Shown: positions 19,280 to 29,876, counted from the first letter of the stretch. The stretch: 64,000 nt of DNA from Anthracocystis setariae (GCA_928724745.1 CAKMXJ010000003.1:496001-560000); one strand, 5' to 3'. The notes: a model not told the origin generated them from the letters alone. Numbers and translations: made by a program.

Positions 19280-21253
19280 TTAAGCCGAGGAGATTTCCAC
19301 TTTAGCGTTGGCGTTGGCGTTGGCGATAGGGGTAGAGTTGTTGTTGTTGTTGTTATTCCACACCTTCTTCTGATGATGGTGATGATGGTGGTGGTGGTGG
19401 TGGTGGTGGTGGGGGATAGGTTTTTGACTTTGCTGCTGCTCCTCATTACTACCCTGCAACTGTTTAGTAACGATAGGCAGAGGCTTTGCATGAATATTAC
19501 CCAACACATCGGCCATTCTAGTAGCATTCCTAAGGAACCAATCACCATACCTCCTACCAACCCTACTTTCTGCAATATGAACCATATCAGTCTGAATGAC
19601 AAAGTCCAAATCCGAAGTATTCACCACCTCTCCTTCCAACAACGATCCACTCACCCATCGAAGCGAACGCGTTGAAGCTTTCATAACCATCATCATCTCG
19701 ACCAATTCCTCCTGATCGATTTCCAAAAACGAAGCCAACTTGTCGGTGGATAGCGTAGTGTACAAACGTAGGAACGACCGTACGTTTGCGTTGGAAAGTT
19801 GGGTTTTGACGTCGTTCACAAAGACGCCGAGTTGATGCGCCGTGGCATCTGGAAACGCCTGCTGTCCCGTTTTGTACACCGTCAGCGCTTCCGCATCGTG
19901 GTACGCCGGCGAATTGCCCGTGATAAACTTGGGACACGCATACAGGAATAACTCCTGGAACGCCGCCACCCCGTCCACGCCGCCTTTGGTCATCTTGTTA
20001 AACTGGTCGCCGTACTTTTCGCGCATCTGCGTCTGGATGTTTTCGTCCAAGCGCGTTGGGCACAGCGCACAAGCCATCGAGAGCAGAGCGTACATTCGAT
20101 CCGCCGTTTTGTTGATCTGATCGTACTGGTACGATCGTGTGTGGTATTGACGCAGACGCATGATGAACACCAGGATGTGCGTCAACGAACGGATGCAGTC
20201 CGGGTAGCGACGCAGCATGAGGTAGGCGAATCCAACGTAGTAGTACGCGGTAACGTGGCATGCAGTGACACGGTTAATCAGTCCCGACTTTTTGTTGAGT
20301 TCGATGTGGTCGAGCATCTTCAATGCCAATGTGTAGTCGCCGAGCAGGACGTGGACTCGGAGCAAGCCGATGATGGAGAAGTAGCCGAGCATGCGGTACA
20401 GGGGCTTGGAGCCGAACTCGCCTGCCACCTCATCCGGGTCCTCGCCCTTGGAGGCGGCCACCAGCTGTTCGGTGATGCGCGATTTTTGGATCAACGAGTA
20501 GAGAACGTTGAGAACCGAGTAACTGCTCCAAACACCGCCATCCTGCAGCAGAGCGATCTCGTCGTCCGACTTGTTGGACACCTTGTTGCGCCACTGCGAG
20601 AAGCTCTGGAACTGGTAGATGAACTCGTCGATAATGTCCCACAACCACTGAGCGGGAAGCTCGAGCGCTACGGGACCGTCCGAGTTGAGCACAAAGTTGA
20701 AAAAGTCGCAGTAGTTGTCGTAACTGTGGAACCTGTCCTCGCCGTCGGGGGAGAGCCTGCTGTACACGTGCCTGTACCAAAGCTCGCGGTAGAGGGTCAA
20801 GAACTTCTGGTCGTCGCCCACCAAGGGAGCGATGGTCTCGGCCTCGGGCCACTCGGAACGAGCGTAGAACTTGTCGGTGAGTCGGTTCCACGTGCCCTCG
20901 TACGCATTGCTGATGTCCTGGACGTTGTTGTTCTGCACCGCCTGGTTGAAAAGCACAATGTACTTGCGAATCTGATCGGGCACCGCGGCGAGAGCGGCAG
21001 CCTGAGCCTGCTGTTGCGCCTGAGCCTGAGCCGCAGCCAAAGCCGCCGCCTGGGCCTCGTCAACCTCGGCACCAGCCTCGCCAGCAAAAGCACCGGACGA
21101 ATAGTCGCCTACGACAAGATCCACATCTTCGCCAAGCTCTTCCTCATCTCCAAGCTCCTCCTCTCCTCCGAAAAACTGTCGCTGAGGCTGATGTTGCTGC
21201 GATGGGAAAGCAGCGCCGTTGTGGCCTTGTTGGGCGCTTGGGTCGGCTACCAT
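19280..21253 (-). CDS. Eukaryotic translation initiation factor 3 subunit L
   Basis: The 657-residue product is eIF3l, a PCI-domain subunit of the eIF3 scaffold on the 40S ribosome. The family core starts near residue 95 (VPDQIRKYIVLFNQAVQ) and continues with FYARSEWPEAE, LYRELWYRHVY, YDNYCDFFNFVL and LPAQWLWDIIDEFIYQFQSF. Helical repeats lead to the PCI region ending near RNATRMADVLGN. The acidic/Ala-Gln-rich N terminus is typical. The last 60 residues are unusual: a run of 14 histidines, then a run of Asn, encoded by triplet repeats around 19340-19410. The gene is present in many fungi but missing from budding yeast, in keeping with a basidiomycete. Confidence 0.93.
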   Translation of the reverse strand: MVADPSAQQGHNGAAFPSQQHQPQRQFFGGEEELGDEEELGEDVDLVVGDYSSGAFAGEAGAEVDEAQAAALAAAQAQAQQQAQAAALAAVPDQIRKYIVLFNQAVQNNNVQDISNAYEGTWNRLTDKFYARSEWPEAETIAPLVGDDQKFLTLYRELWYRHVYSRLSPDGEDRFHSYDNYCDFFNFVLNSDGPVALELPAQWLWDIIDEFIYQFQSFSQWRNKVSNKSDDEIALLQDGGVWSSYSVLNVLYSLIQKSRITEQLVAASKGEDPDEVAGEFGSKPLYRMLGYFSIIGLLRVHVLLGDYTLALKMLDHIELNKKSGLINRVTACHVTAYYYVGFAYLMLRRYPDCIRSLTHILVFIMRLRQYHTRSYQYDQINKTADRMYALLSMACALCPTRLDENIQTQMREKYGDQFNKMTKGGVDGVAAFQELFLYACPKFITGNSPAYHDAEALTVYKTGQQAFPDATAHQLGVFVNDVKTQLSNANVRSFLRLYTTLSTDKLASFLEIDQEELVEMMMVMKASTRSLRWVSGSLLEGEVVNTSDLDFVIQTDMVHIAESRVGRRYGDWFLRNATRMADVLGNIHAKPLPIVTKQLQGSNEEQQQSQKPIPHHHHHHHHHHHHHQKKVWNNNNNNNSTPIANANANAKVEISSA

Positions 21254-21835
21254 GTTGGGTGTGTGTGTCTCAGAGGTTGAGTGCAGGGCTTCCTTTTGGG
21301 ATCAAAAGAAAGCTTGCTAGGGAATATGACTACGAAGGTGAAGGTGGTGGTGAGCAGAACGACTTGTGCAAGTGCGTTCGCAACCGCCAGGCTGGAAGAA
21401 GACAGAGACGCGCGCGACAGAAAAAGCCAAAAGAAAGGGCAGCCAACCAGTTCAACTACAAATTTTTGTAATTCCACCCGCGTCCCCATATCCAAGCTAA
21501 AATTGAAGAGAATTACTGTAATTATTAGAATTTTTTGAATTCAACTCCTTCTTGACTACGGTATAGGCAGGTCTTCTCAATTGCAACGACTTCCTTCTCG
21601 AGCTGCATCTCTCGTCCGGAAGAAACACACTCACACGCAGCCCCCTTCTACCTTGCCTGACAGTACCCTTCTGCCATCAAGTACACTGGACTGGTACACA
21701 GTCACACACTAGCCTTGGAGCCACAATCCGCACACGCATTTCAAACGTCTCCCCAGAAGCAATCAAACTTTGCTGCATTGCTCGTCCAAACCCCATTGGC
21801 GGGATGCAGACGTATTTGTGGTGTGAACAATAGAA
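21254..21835. other. eIF3l promoter and 3' flank of the Gln-rich gene
   Basis: No gene is seen. The stretch is AT-richer around 21440-21540. It should hold the eIF3l 5' leader (minus strand) and the end of the next transcript. Confidence 0.5.
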
Positions 21836-21880
21836 TCACTGGTATCCTCGATTCTCAAAGAATCCGCCTTGCTGTGCCTG

Positions 21881-21926
<46 letters not shown>

Positions 21927-24349
21927 TGATGATGATGATGTTGCTGAGCCTGCTGCTGTTGATGGGGCGGATGCATCCTCACACTGCCCCCATTGACCAA
22001 CGGACTCAGATGCGACTGCTGATGACCCCTATCGTCCAACAACCCCGATCCTCCAGCACCCAAACCCGCTTGTGGATCCGAACTCAAGTAGTTGGAATTA
22101 TGATGATGTCCATGATGACCGTACGGTTGCTGGTGATGCGACAGGGTCTGCTGCGTCGTAGTCGCGGCATAGTTCGATTGTCCGAACAGCGAAGCGCCAG
22201 AAGCAGCCGTCTGGTTCGCCCATGCATTGTGTGCCTGATCCGGTTGGTGGGTGGCATGGTGTTGCGAGTGTTGCTGATGCTGTGTATGTTGCGGTTGCTG
22301 CTGCAAATGTTGGCTATGAGTAGCATGCTGTCGAGGCGCTTGCATCGCATCCGAAACTGTGGCAGAAGCGATGGTGCTCGAGTCATTGTTGTAACCTCCA
22401 GAGTAATCTGCCAATGTCGGACCTCGACCGCCATGCGCTGCCTCCAATCCTGAAGATGAGAAAGATCCTTGCTGTGTCTGCAATGACGAAGCCGTAGTAT
22501 CGTTATTACCACCAATGCCAAGCATCGAATTGCGCTGGCTAGGTGGCTGACGGAACCGCGAGGGCGTATCGTCCAACTCTGCCTGTTCAGCCTTGCGCCG
22601 ATTGGTGGCGTTTTTGGCGGTGTTCTTGCTCCCAGCAGGTCCATTCGCAGCATTGTTGATGGCTCCCTTCCGCATCGAAGAAACGCTCACGTCTCCACCT
22701 CGCATGCTTCGATCCACATCCGCCAGCACTGATGACGAGCCGCTGGCACTGAGCCCAAGCATACTGGTGCTGCGTTCCATGGTCCGCGGCGTGCTTTCGT
22801 TGGGCTCCTGATGTGCGTTGCTTGCCCTCGCTTCCTTTTTTCTGTGCAAGTTGGCTTCGTCGATGGCGTTGTCGATGATTTGCTGCAGCAACTGCCTCGC
22901 CTTCCAGTGCTCCTCACAGTCACCCAGCTCTGGATGATCGTTTTCAAGCCGGTTGACTGCTGCCTTGACCCGATCTTCAGGCTGCTTGGCCAAACGAACC
23001 TCCTGCAGCAGCCATTCTTGATAGAGCTTGCGGCCAGTCTTGCGTACGCTGAGGTACTGCTCGGGCCTGATCTCCAAGAACTCCTTGAGCGGCAATCGAC
23101 CAAGCGTTGCCATGGACCTCTTTGTTTGGTCCCTGTGAGCACGGCGAGCCGCCTGCATCGTTCGGTACTTGATCGAGCGCGACTGATGGCCGGGAGGTGG
23201 ATGCCATGTCCGATTGAGCCAAGCCTTCCAATCTCCGAGCGAAGCCTCTGCAGTCGTAGCCGCTTTGCGTGCGCTATCGGTGGTCCCCTGCCCTGCTGTA
23301 GAGAGACGCTTGAGCCCAGAATTGTTAGGCGTCTGTTGGCCTGCCGTCGACACCTCTGCAGACATGTCTAGCGGATCGTCGGGGAAGACAGGACTGGGCA
23401 AGCGACTTCTGAGCAAATCATCTGTGCCTTGCGACGCATCAGGTTGCTGCTGTTGGGTCTGTTGCTGCATGTTGTGCTGCTGAGATTGCATGTGATGCTG
23501 CTGCTGAGCTTGTTGTTGCTGATGTTGCATTTGCTGCGTAGGAGGTTGGTGCTGTTGTGTTGTGCGACCTGCGGCGGCGGAGAGTGTATTGCTTATCGCC
23601 GAGTTGGATGTCGGTGATGCCCCTCGGAGCGTGCTTGCAAATGTGCGATCCAGCGTGGATCCCGAAGGATCAAGAGTGGTACGGAAGCTATTCGATGATG
23701 TATTCTGATAGAGCTGGCTTCCTTGGCGAGTGTCCGGACGACCAGTATTGTTAGCTGGGGCGCCGATGGTAGATCCGAAAGATGGAGGAGCTTGTGCACC
23801 GTTGGCGCGATTGCGATTGAGATCGAGACTGCTGCTCGCCGGACTGACGTCGGATCGCATCAACTGCTGCGCCGAAAGACCGGATGTTGCCGTAGCGTTG
23901 TTGGCGCGTCCGGCGCTGTCAGCGGCAGCCAGCGACATTTGTTGGATCTCGATCAGCCGCGTCGTTTGCGAGACGAGCGAGGCTAGCTGACTTCCGAGGA
24001 GCGAGAGTTGATTGGTTACTTGTGCGCTCATGTTGTTGATAGCCTGAACCACCTCAGCATTGGATGGCATGGACACGGGCGATGGAGCAATCTGGGATGA
24101 CGACATCTGTGGCGTTTGCGATTGTGGCTGCAGATCTTGTTGTGTTGTGTTCATTCGCTGAGCCAGCCGAGGATCCACTATGGTCGAGAGTCGGTTGGAA
24201 GGCGGCGATGGTGACCATCGGTGCTGGGGCGGCTGGGCATAGCCATGGTAATCTTGCCTCGAGAGCCGCGACATGTTGGTGGAAAAAGCGGTGCTGCTTC
24301 GATCGATCACTATCTGTCGATGAGTTGCGTGGGTGATGCGTGAATCCAC
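21836..24349 (-). CDS. Gln-rich protein of unknown function with a basic helical core
   Basis: I do not recognise this 837-residue protein. The N-terminal half is Ser/Gln/Pro-rich (SQIAPSPVSM, then QHHMQSQQHNMQQ). Around residues 370-510 is the one region that looks folded: a WKAWLNRTWHPPPGH segment followed by long amphipathic, basic helices (RKLYQEWLLQEVRLAK; VKAAVNRLENDHPEL; HWKARQLLQQIIDNAIDEA). The C-terminal 300 residues are His/Gln-rich and end in about 19 Gln before GGFFENRGYQ. This makeup suggests a nuclear transcriptional or RNA regulator (inference only). The start could be residue 1 or Met26 (24274, MSRLSRQDY). A minus-strand TATAAA lies upstream at 24568-24573. Confidence 0.7.
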
Positions 24350-24567
24350 TTAGCTAGTCCCTGGCCTGGCTCAGTCGAGCGCGGGTTGATGGAGAGGAGA
24401 CGGTGCTCGGAGCGACCGTGATGACGACGTGATCCGGAGTTGCAAATGCTTGCTGATCACCACCAGTTGACAGTACAGCAATGCGAATCAGAGTGATATA
24501 AGCCGGAACGCTTTCCGGACGAGCGCTTCTCGCTGTTGGGGAGTTAAGCAAAATAGATTGGTTCCCC

Positions 24568-24573
24568 TTTATA
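24568..24573 (-). promoter_or_regulatory. TATA box candidate
   Basis: TATAAA on the minus strand, about 220 bp upstream of the first Met of the Gln-rich gene. Confidence 0.45.
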
Positions 24574-25060
24574 GAGAGGACGCTGCGGGAGATCTTTTAG
24601 CGCACAACCTTGCAGCCGTTAGTCGGATGAAGGAGAACGGGATGAGAGCTGCTACTGGAAAGAAGCAAGCTGATCGGAAAGAATCCTACTAGACGAGAAG
24701 AGCAGTGGTTTTCCGAGGCTGTTTTGGAGCATGAGTGGGACGCAAGGATGAGGTCTTTTGGCGTCCTGAGAAGGATCAAAGGGCGGCTTAGGTGGTAAAG
24801 GAATACGACGCGCCGAACGTGAATGTTGGTATCGTCGGAGGCTGGTGGGAATAGAAAGCTGGGCCGGAAGCAGGTGTGAAGGTGGATTCCGGAGCAGACG
24901 AGATAAGGACACTGGGTATCGAGTGGGGCGGGTGCGCGCTTCAATGCTGGAGACAGGATTGATCGGATGATGCCAGCGACTGAAGGCCCTCCCTGCGACG
25001 CGGATGGAGGAAAGGATAGGTGGATAGATGGATAGATGGATAGATGATGTCGACAGCGAC

Positions 25061-25088
25061 GGTGGACGGTGGACGGTGGACGGTGGAC
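25061..25088. repeat. (GGTGGAC)4 tandem repeat
   Basis: Four perfect 7-bp units plus a partial one. One base differs per unit from the GGTGAAC array at 12571. Confidence 0.9.
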
Positions 25089-25228
25089 GGTGGAAGAGTC
25101 GGACAGGTAGCAGTGGGGAAAAACTGCAGCCGGGGCTGCTGCCGATGCCAATGCCAAAATGCCCATTCCCATGCCGATCCTGGGTCGTCTTCTGGTCTTT
25201 TGGCCGGTGGCTGTCTGTCTCTTGCTCA

Positions 25229-25257
25229 CTGTGCTGTGCTGTGCTGTGCTGTGCTGC
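25229..25257. repeat. (GTGCT)n microsatellite
   Basis: Five GTGCT units plus partial units; the complement of the CAGCA pentamer. Confidence 0.9.
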
Positions 25258-25776
25258 ACTTGTTGGGATTCGCTCCAAAAACTCGGATCTGGCGGGTGCT
25301 TGGACCAAGTCGAGCGACGCGTCTGGGAATCCGGGTTTGACTCGAGAAGCTCGTGGGGGGGGGGGGGGTTTAATTTCTCAATGTGCAAACGCACGGTCTT
25401 ACAGCATTGTGCTAGAAGTACGTCGTCGTGCATGAGCTTCATATGGCGTAACCGACGCTCTCCGCTGTGTGTGGAGGTTTGAGTGAATCACAATATATTA
25501 TAATGATGAGCGTGCATGCGTTGACAGACATCAGCTAATCCAAATTCACAAGCTTCCTTCCTGTGCAAAGCAGCGTCCGTCATATTGTTGTTCATCTCTC
25601 TTCACTTAGGAGACCAGCTTGCTTTCCTATCAACTACATGGCCATTTCAACAGGCATGCACTCCATACGACCGTCTTGCTAGTCGTATCCCGATCCCCCT
25701 CGTACTGCTCGAACCGACGCTGTGCGACGCTGTGCGACGCTGTGCGACGCTGTGACGCACGCTGGTCTATTGCAAC

Positions 25777-27915
25777 ATGATGGACAGAATCCTCCTGACC
25801 GCAATTCGACCTGCCCGAGTCAAGCCACTGGCAGGCTGTCATTCTGCGTCGAAGCATTTGTCACTGCAACGGAATCGAATCCCAACTACATTCACCAGCA
25901 TCGGGGCCATTCGTACCCTCCGGATTGGCAGCTCCGCAACCCAACCCGAAATCGCCATCTCTGACATCCTCTCCAACGCTGCAAAGGCACAAGGACTACG
26001 AGCGCCGCCACTTCCAGAAGCACTTTCACGAATCGTGCGATCGGAGCCACCATCTCGACGAACCTGGTTCCGCTCATCATCGGCTACCGGACGTCCGACC
26101 TCCTCCTCCTCCACCTCCTCCTCTTCCCACCAGCCGAATAAACCCAAAGCCCCCTCCAAGCTCCTCCGCCGAACCATCATCCTCCTTTCCTCCCTCGGCG
26201 GCTTCTACTTGATCGACGAGTATCTCAACGCGCGAACAGCTCAACGTAACCTCCTCACCGCCTACACCGGCCTGCTCATCGCACTCGACTACAAGTTCAA
26301 CTTCGATCGCAATTCGTTGGAATCCATCAACGCACTTCACGAAAGATGCGCCGAAAAACTCATGTACGTTTGCGAGAAGAACCAGGGCCTGTACGTGAAA
26401 CTCGGCCAAGCTATCGGCTGTCAAGCCGCGATTCTGCCCAAACCCTACCACCAGCTGACCAAATTGTTCGACAATGCCGAGAGACTGGATTACGAGGACG
26501 TAAGGAAGGTGCTGGTGAGCGAACTGGGTGGCGAGCCAGAGGAGATCTTTGCCGAGTTCGACAAGTTACCTGTTGCTGCAGCGAGTGTGGCACAGGTCCA
26601 CAGAGCAAGATTGAAGGTCCCCGACGGAGCGCCCGAGGGGACTTTGGGTGAAGAGGTGGCGGTTAAGGTGCAGAGGCCTAACATTCGCAAGTACGCCAAG
26701 TGGGATCTTTGGTCGTTCCGGATCCTATTAAAGTTGTACGAGAGGATCTTCGAATTGCCACTCTCGTTTGCTGGACAGTACATTTCGGACCAGATCGAGC
26801 AGGAGACCTTGTTCGAAAAGGAGCTGGCCAACTCTTTGCGAGCCAAGAAGGCGATCGAGACAGACCCCGAGGCGCTTGTTCGCAAGACGTGCTATGTACC
26901 CAAGTTCTACGAGGACCTTTGTACGCAAAGGGTGTTGGTGATGGAGTGGATCGGCGGGACGTGCCGGATGACGGATCGGGACAAGTTGGAAGAGTGGGGG
27001 TTGAGTGCCAAGCAGGTGAGCAGATCGGTTTGTGAAGCGTTTGCCAGTCAGATCTTCCAGCATGGGTTCGTTCAGGCTGATGGACATCCGTCCAACGTGC
27101 TGGTGCGCAAACATCCAAATGGAAAGAAGGGACAGCACCAGGTGGTGCTCATCGACCATGGCCTGTATGTCGAGCTGAGCGAGGATTTCAGGAGGAAGTA
27201 TGCGCAGCTCTGGAAGGCAATTTTCACGTTGGATCTCAAGACTTTGGACGAGATTACGGTCGGGTGGGGGATGGGTGAGGGGTCATCGGAGCTTTTTGCA
27301 TCGGCGACGTTGCTTCGACCCTGGAGCAAGCCGAAGGACAAGAACGAGAAGAAGGAAGGTGCTCATGCTAGGAAGACGGATCTGGAATTGCAAAGAGAGA
27401 TGAAGGAGAAGCTCAAGTCGTTCCTCGTCCACACCGAGCTGTTGCCAAAGGAGCTGCTGTTTGTGGGAAGATCCATGCGCATCATTCAAGCCAACAACCA
27501 GGTTCTTGGCTCGCCTGTCAATCGACTCAATATCCTCGCCAAACACGCCGCTGCCGCACTGATCAGCAACACTGAAACCCCCAGCCTCTACCGCGTCTTC
27601 CGACCCCTGGGTCGCTCGTGGCCAGATGGGAGGAAACCACCGTCATCTTGGATCGGAAAACGATTGGTCGCATGGATTAAGGACCGACTCGACTTTGTGC
27701 GCTTCCGAACCACCTTATTGGTGCTCGATATGGCATTTATCGGATCAGGTGTATCGCATTGGTTGCGTTACCTGTTGCGTGCTCCAGTCTCGGCATTGAC
27801 GGGCAAATCCGATCCCAACAAAGGCGGCTTTGAAGACGATTTGGAACAAAGCATGCGTCAAATGGCAAGAGACGAATTCGGCGTCGAACTCGACCAGGGC
27901 GCTTTCATCGGTTGA
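25777..27915 (+). CDS. ABC1/ADCK1-family atypical kinase, mitochondrial (Mcp2/Cqd2-like)
   Basis: The 712-residue product belongs to the UbiB/ABC1/ADCK family. The N terminus is rich in Arg, Ser and Ala with few acids for about 80 residues, like a mitochondrial presequence. A hydrophobic helix follows (IILLSSLGGFYLIDEYL, about 133-150), fitting an inner-membrane protein facing the intermembrane space, as yeast Mcp2/Cqd2. Family motifs are clear: KLGQ (residues 208-211) of the KxGQ motif, the Ala-rich loop AAASVAQVHRA, EEVAVKVQRP with the nucleotide-binding Lys, the metal-binding LIDHGLY, and GHPSN in place of the more usual PHPGN. Yeast Cqd2 affects coenzyme Q distribution. The downstream FRTTLLVLDMAFIGSG segment is also hydrophobic. 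The first two codons are both ATG. Confidence 0.9.
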   Translation: MMDRILLTAIRPARVKPLAGCHSASKHLSLQRNRIPTTFTSIGAIRTLRIGSSATQPEIAISDILSNAAKAQGLRAPPLPEALSRIVRSEPPSRRTWFRSSSATGRPTSSSSTSSSSHQPNKPKAPSKLLRRTIILLSSLGGFYLIDEYLNARTAQRNLLTAYTGLLIALDYKFNFDRNSLESINALHERCAEKLMYVCEKNQGLYVKLGQAIGCQAAILPKPYHQLTKLFDNAERLDYEDVRKVLVSELGGEPEEIFAEFDKLPVAAASVAQVHRARLKVPDGAPEGTLGEEVAVKVQRPNIRKYAKWDLWSFRILLKLYERIFELPLSFAGQYISDQIEQETLFEKELANSLRAKKAIETDPEALVRKTCYVPKFYEDLCTQRVLVMEWIGGTCRMTDRDKLEEWGLSAKQVSRSVCEAFASQIFQHGFVQADGHPSNVLVRKHPNGKKGQHQVVLIDHGLYVELSEDFRRKYAQLWKAIFTLDLKTLDEITVGWGMGEGSSELFASATLLRPWSKPKDKNEKKEGAHARKTDLELQREMKEKLKSFLVHTELLPKELLFVGRSMRIIQANNQVLGSPVNRLNILAKHAAAALISNTETPSLYRVFRPLGRSWPDGRKPPSSWIGKRLVAWIKDRLDFVRFRTTLLVLDMAFIGSGVSHWLRYLLRAPVSALTGKSDPNKGGFEDDLEQSMRQMARDEFGVELDQGAFIG

Positions 27916-28312
27916 TCACTCGACCCCAACGAAACACACTGTCTTTTTTTCCAAGAATACTGTACTGTACGTTTAACTTAGATGATGGTTACACTTCTCT
28001 GCACACGACTTGGCCTTGCATCTACCTACCGTGTCAAGGCGATCTTGATAAACGAGTGTGATGTATATTAGCAGCAGTGTTGGAAAAAAAAAAAAAAGAA
28101 AAGATTTAGGGTACAAGCCGACTAACTGACTGACTGTCCGGAAACAAGAAAGGGGCTACAGAGCGCGCCAGGCTCGCGGGGTGGGGGGGAGAGAGGGAAA
28201 CAAACAACAACCAAGTCCTGGGGTATATGAAATCTTGCGATCCGAGTTTACAAAACAAATCCAAGCAATTGGAAATCGAGTTGAGTCTAGAAGCGGGGGG
28301 GGGGGGGGAGCA
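27916..28312. other. Convergent 3' spacer, ADCK1-like kinase / MADS factor
   Basis: No gene is seen. It has an A run near 28084-28096 and a 14-G run at 28295-28308 next to the MADS-factor stop. Confidence 0.55.
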
Positions 28313-29572
28313 TCACCATGCTGGTCGAGGAGCTTGAATCTCCTGGTGTTGCATAGCAGCCACTTGTTGAGGATTGTAATGGCCAAAATGTTGAGGCGTG
28401 GGTGCGCCATAATTGAATCCGGGCGGTGCATGTTGATGGTGCGGATCGTTGGAGAACATGGCTTGGGCGTTGGTGGTGGGCGACATGTTTTGATTCCAAG
28501 CAGCTTGGTTGGCGTCTACCATGCCCGCAGCAGCTTGTTGGTTGAACGCCAAATCGTGACTTGCAGCCTGGCCCGAAGCATCGGCGTAGAAACCAGCAGC
28601 GCCGTATTGAGCAAAGTCAGCCGAGGCAACGTGCGTATACTGAGGTTGTTGGTGGTGTTGCTCATGGTGCTGAGGGACGGCATCGTCGCTGTAGCTCTGG
28701 TGCATGGGAGGAGGTGGCATTGGATGCTCGCCATTGACGCCGCTGGCCGAAGATGTCGCCGAGGTTGGTGTCTGGTTAGGATCGGTGTACGCTGCGGTGT
28801 TCTTCCTCGGTCTTCCTCGACCACGCTTGGCTGTGGCTTGCAAACCCGGAGCATCGTCGTCAGCACCAATACCGGCGCCAGAAGCGTTGGACGATTTGCT
28901 TGCAGAGTTGGTGCGGGGACGCTTGCGGTTGAGCGCGCGTTTGCTGGAGCTAGCTTGCGAATCCGAGGGGGAGACGCCATCATCGTTTTCACTAGCTTCA
29001 GACTCGTCCTGGCTGTCAGCACCTGCACTGGGCGGATCGGGAGCGTTGAGGCATGCCTGGATGAGATTGCGACCTTCAGCCTGAGTGACGAGCGCTTGCA
29101 GCTTGGGGGTTGTGAAGGTGTAAACAAGGCCAGTTTGGGAGACGACGAGGAGGAGCACCTGTGTACCGGTGAGGGTGGCGAGTTCGTAGGCCTTCTTCAT
29201 GATACCGGCCTTTCGCTTGCTGAAAGTGATGTGTCGACGAGCATCGTCCTCGATGAATTCGATCTTGATTTTGCGACGGCCGGTCTTGATGTCACGTTCG
29301 CCCTTGGCATCGGAGCGCCCACGCTTTCCCTTTTTCTTTGCCTTTGCGTCGTCAGAATCGGCATCGTCATCTTCACCTTCGTCATCCTCTTCCTCGTCTT
29401 GGTTTTCGAAATCGACGGGCGCAGAGAAGCCGGCAGCGAGATCGAAATTGGCGAGACCATCCTTGCTGGACGAGGCGAGTTGGACGGTGCCAAACGGAAC
29501 ATCGTAGACAGGACTTTGGCTGTTGGACAGGGGCTGGCGGACGCCAACGACGCCAGCAGCTAGGCTTGACAT
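28313..29572 (-). CDS. MADS-box transcription factor, SRF/Mcm1 type
   Basis: The 419-residue product is the Mcm1 orthologue candidate (called Umc1 in U. maydis). In smuts and yeasts such factors work with pheromone-pathway and cell-type regulators. The MADS domain covers about residues 97-155 (GRRKIKIEFIEDDARRHITF, then KRKAGIMKKAYEL and QVLLLVVSQTGLVYTF), followed by the SAM extension to about 178 (LVTQAEGRNLIQACLN). An acidic stretch (about 55-75) and a Lys-rich stretch (78-90) precede it. Around residue 250 is KRGRGRPRKN, a typical AT-hook, which is unusual for this family. The C-terminal half is Gln/His/Pro-rich, a likely activation region. The promoter side carries a long (GGATGA)n array. 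Confidence 0.93.
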   Translation of the reverse strand: MSSLAAGVVGVRQPLSNSQSPVYDVPFGTVQLASSSKDGLANFDLAAGFSAPVDFENQDEEEDDEGEDDDADSDDAKAKKKGKRGRSDAKGERDIKTGRRKIKIEFIEDDARRHITFSKRKAGIMKKAYELATLTGTQVLLLVVSQTGLVYTFTTPKLQALVTQAEGRNLIQACLNAPDPPSAGADSQDESEASENDDGVSPSDSQASSSKRALNRKRPRTNSASKSSNASGAGIGADDDAPGLQATAKRGRGRPRKNTAAYTDPNQTPTSATSSASGVNGEHPMPPPPMHQSYSDDAVPQHHEQHHQQPQYTHVASADFAQYGAAGFYADASGQAASHDLAFNQQAAAGMVDANQAAWNQNMSPTTNAQAMFSNDPHHQHAPPGFNYGAPTPQHFGHYNPQQVAAMQHQEIQAPRPAW

Positions 29573-29801
29573 GACGTGTTTGAGTTGAGCTTTTGTGGTT
29601 GTTGTGGCGGCGTTGAGGGCCGAGGTGGGACAGCTGTTGAGAAAGTTGATGGATGGTGCTGGTGTTTACGAGTAGCGGTGCGGTCCTGGTCGGGTAATGT
29701 TTGATTAGGCTGGATAAAAGGATAGAAGCGAAGCTAAGGCGGGTGATAGAACGGGATGTGGGAGAAATGGCAGCTTCCTGATGGTGAAGGTGATGGAGAT
29801 G

Positions 29802-29876
29802 GAGATGAGGATGAGGATGAGGATGAGGATGAGGATGAGGATGAGGATGAGGATGAGGATGAGGATGAGGATGAGG
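29802..29876. repeat. (GGATGA)n hexamer array
   Basis: About twelve near-perfect 6-bp units, 230-300 bp upstream of the MADS-factor start, read as (TCATCC)n in the direction of that gene. Confidence 0.9.

Larger units (their letters stand above)
24350..25776. other. Divergent promoter region, Gln-rich gene / ADCK1-like kinase
   Basis: No gene is supported. There are minus-strand open frames of up to 281 codons, but they are repetitive and lack any domain. Tandem arrays present are (GATA/GATG)n at 25023-25047, (GGTGGAC)4 at 25061-25088, (GTGCT)5 at 25229-25257, a G run at about 25356-25369, and (GTGCGACGCT)n at about 25719-25755. Confidence 0.6.

Noticed and set aside
20141..21280. 379-codon open frame opposite eIF3l
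   Set aside because: Antisense shadow; Val/Glu/Leu-rich without motif.
24597..25442. 281- and 218-codon overlapping frames on the minus strand in the divergent spacer
   Set aside because: They run through three tandem repeats and have no domain; the region looks like promoter DNA.
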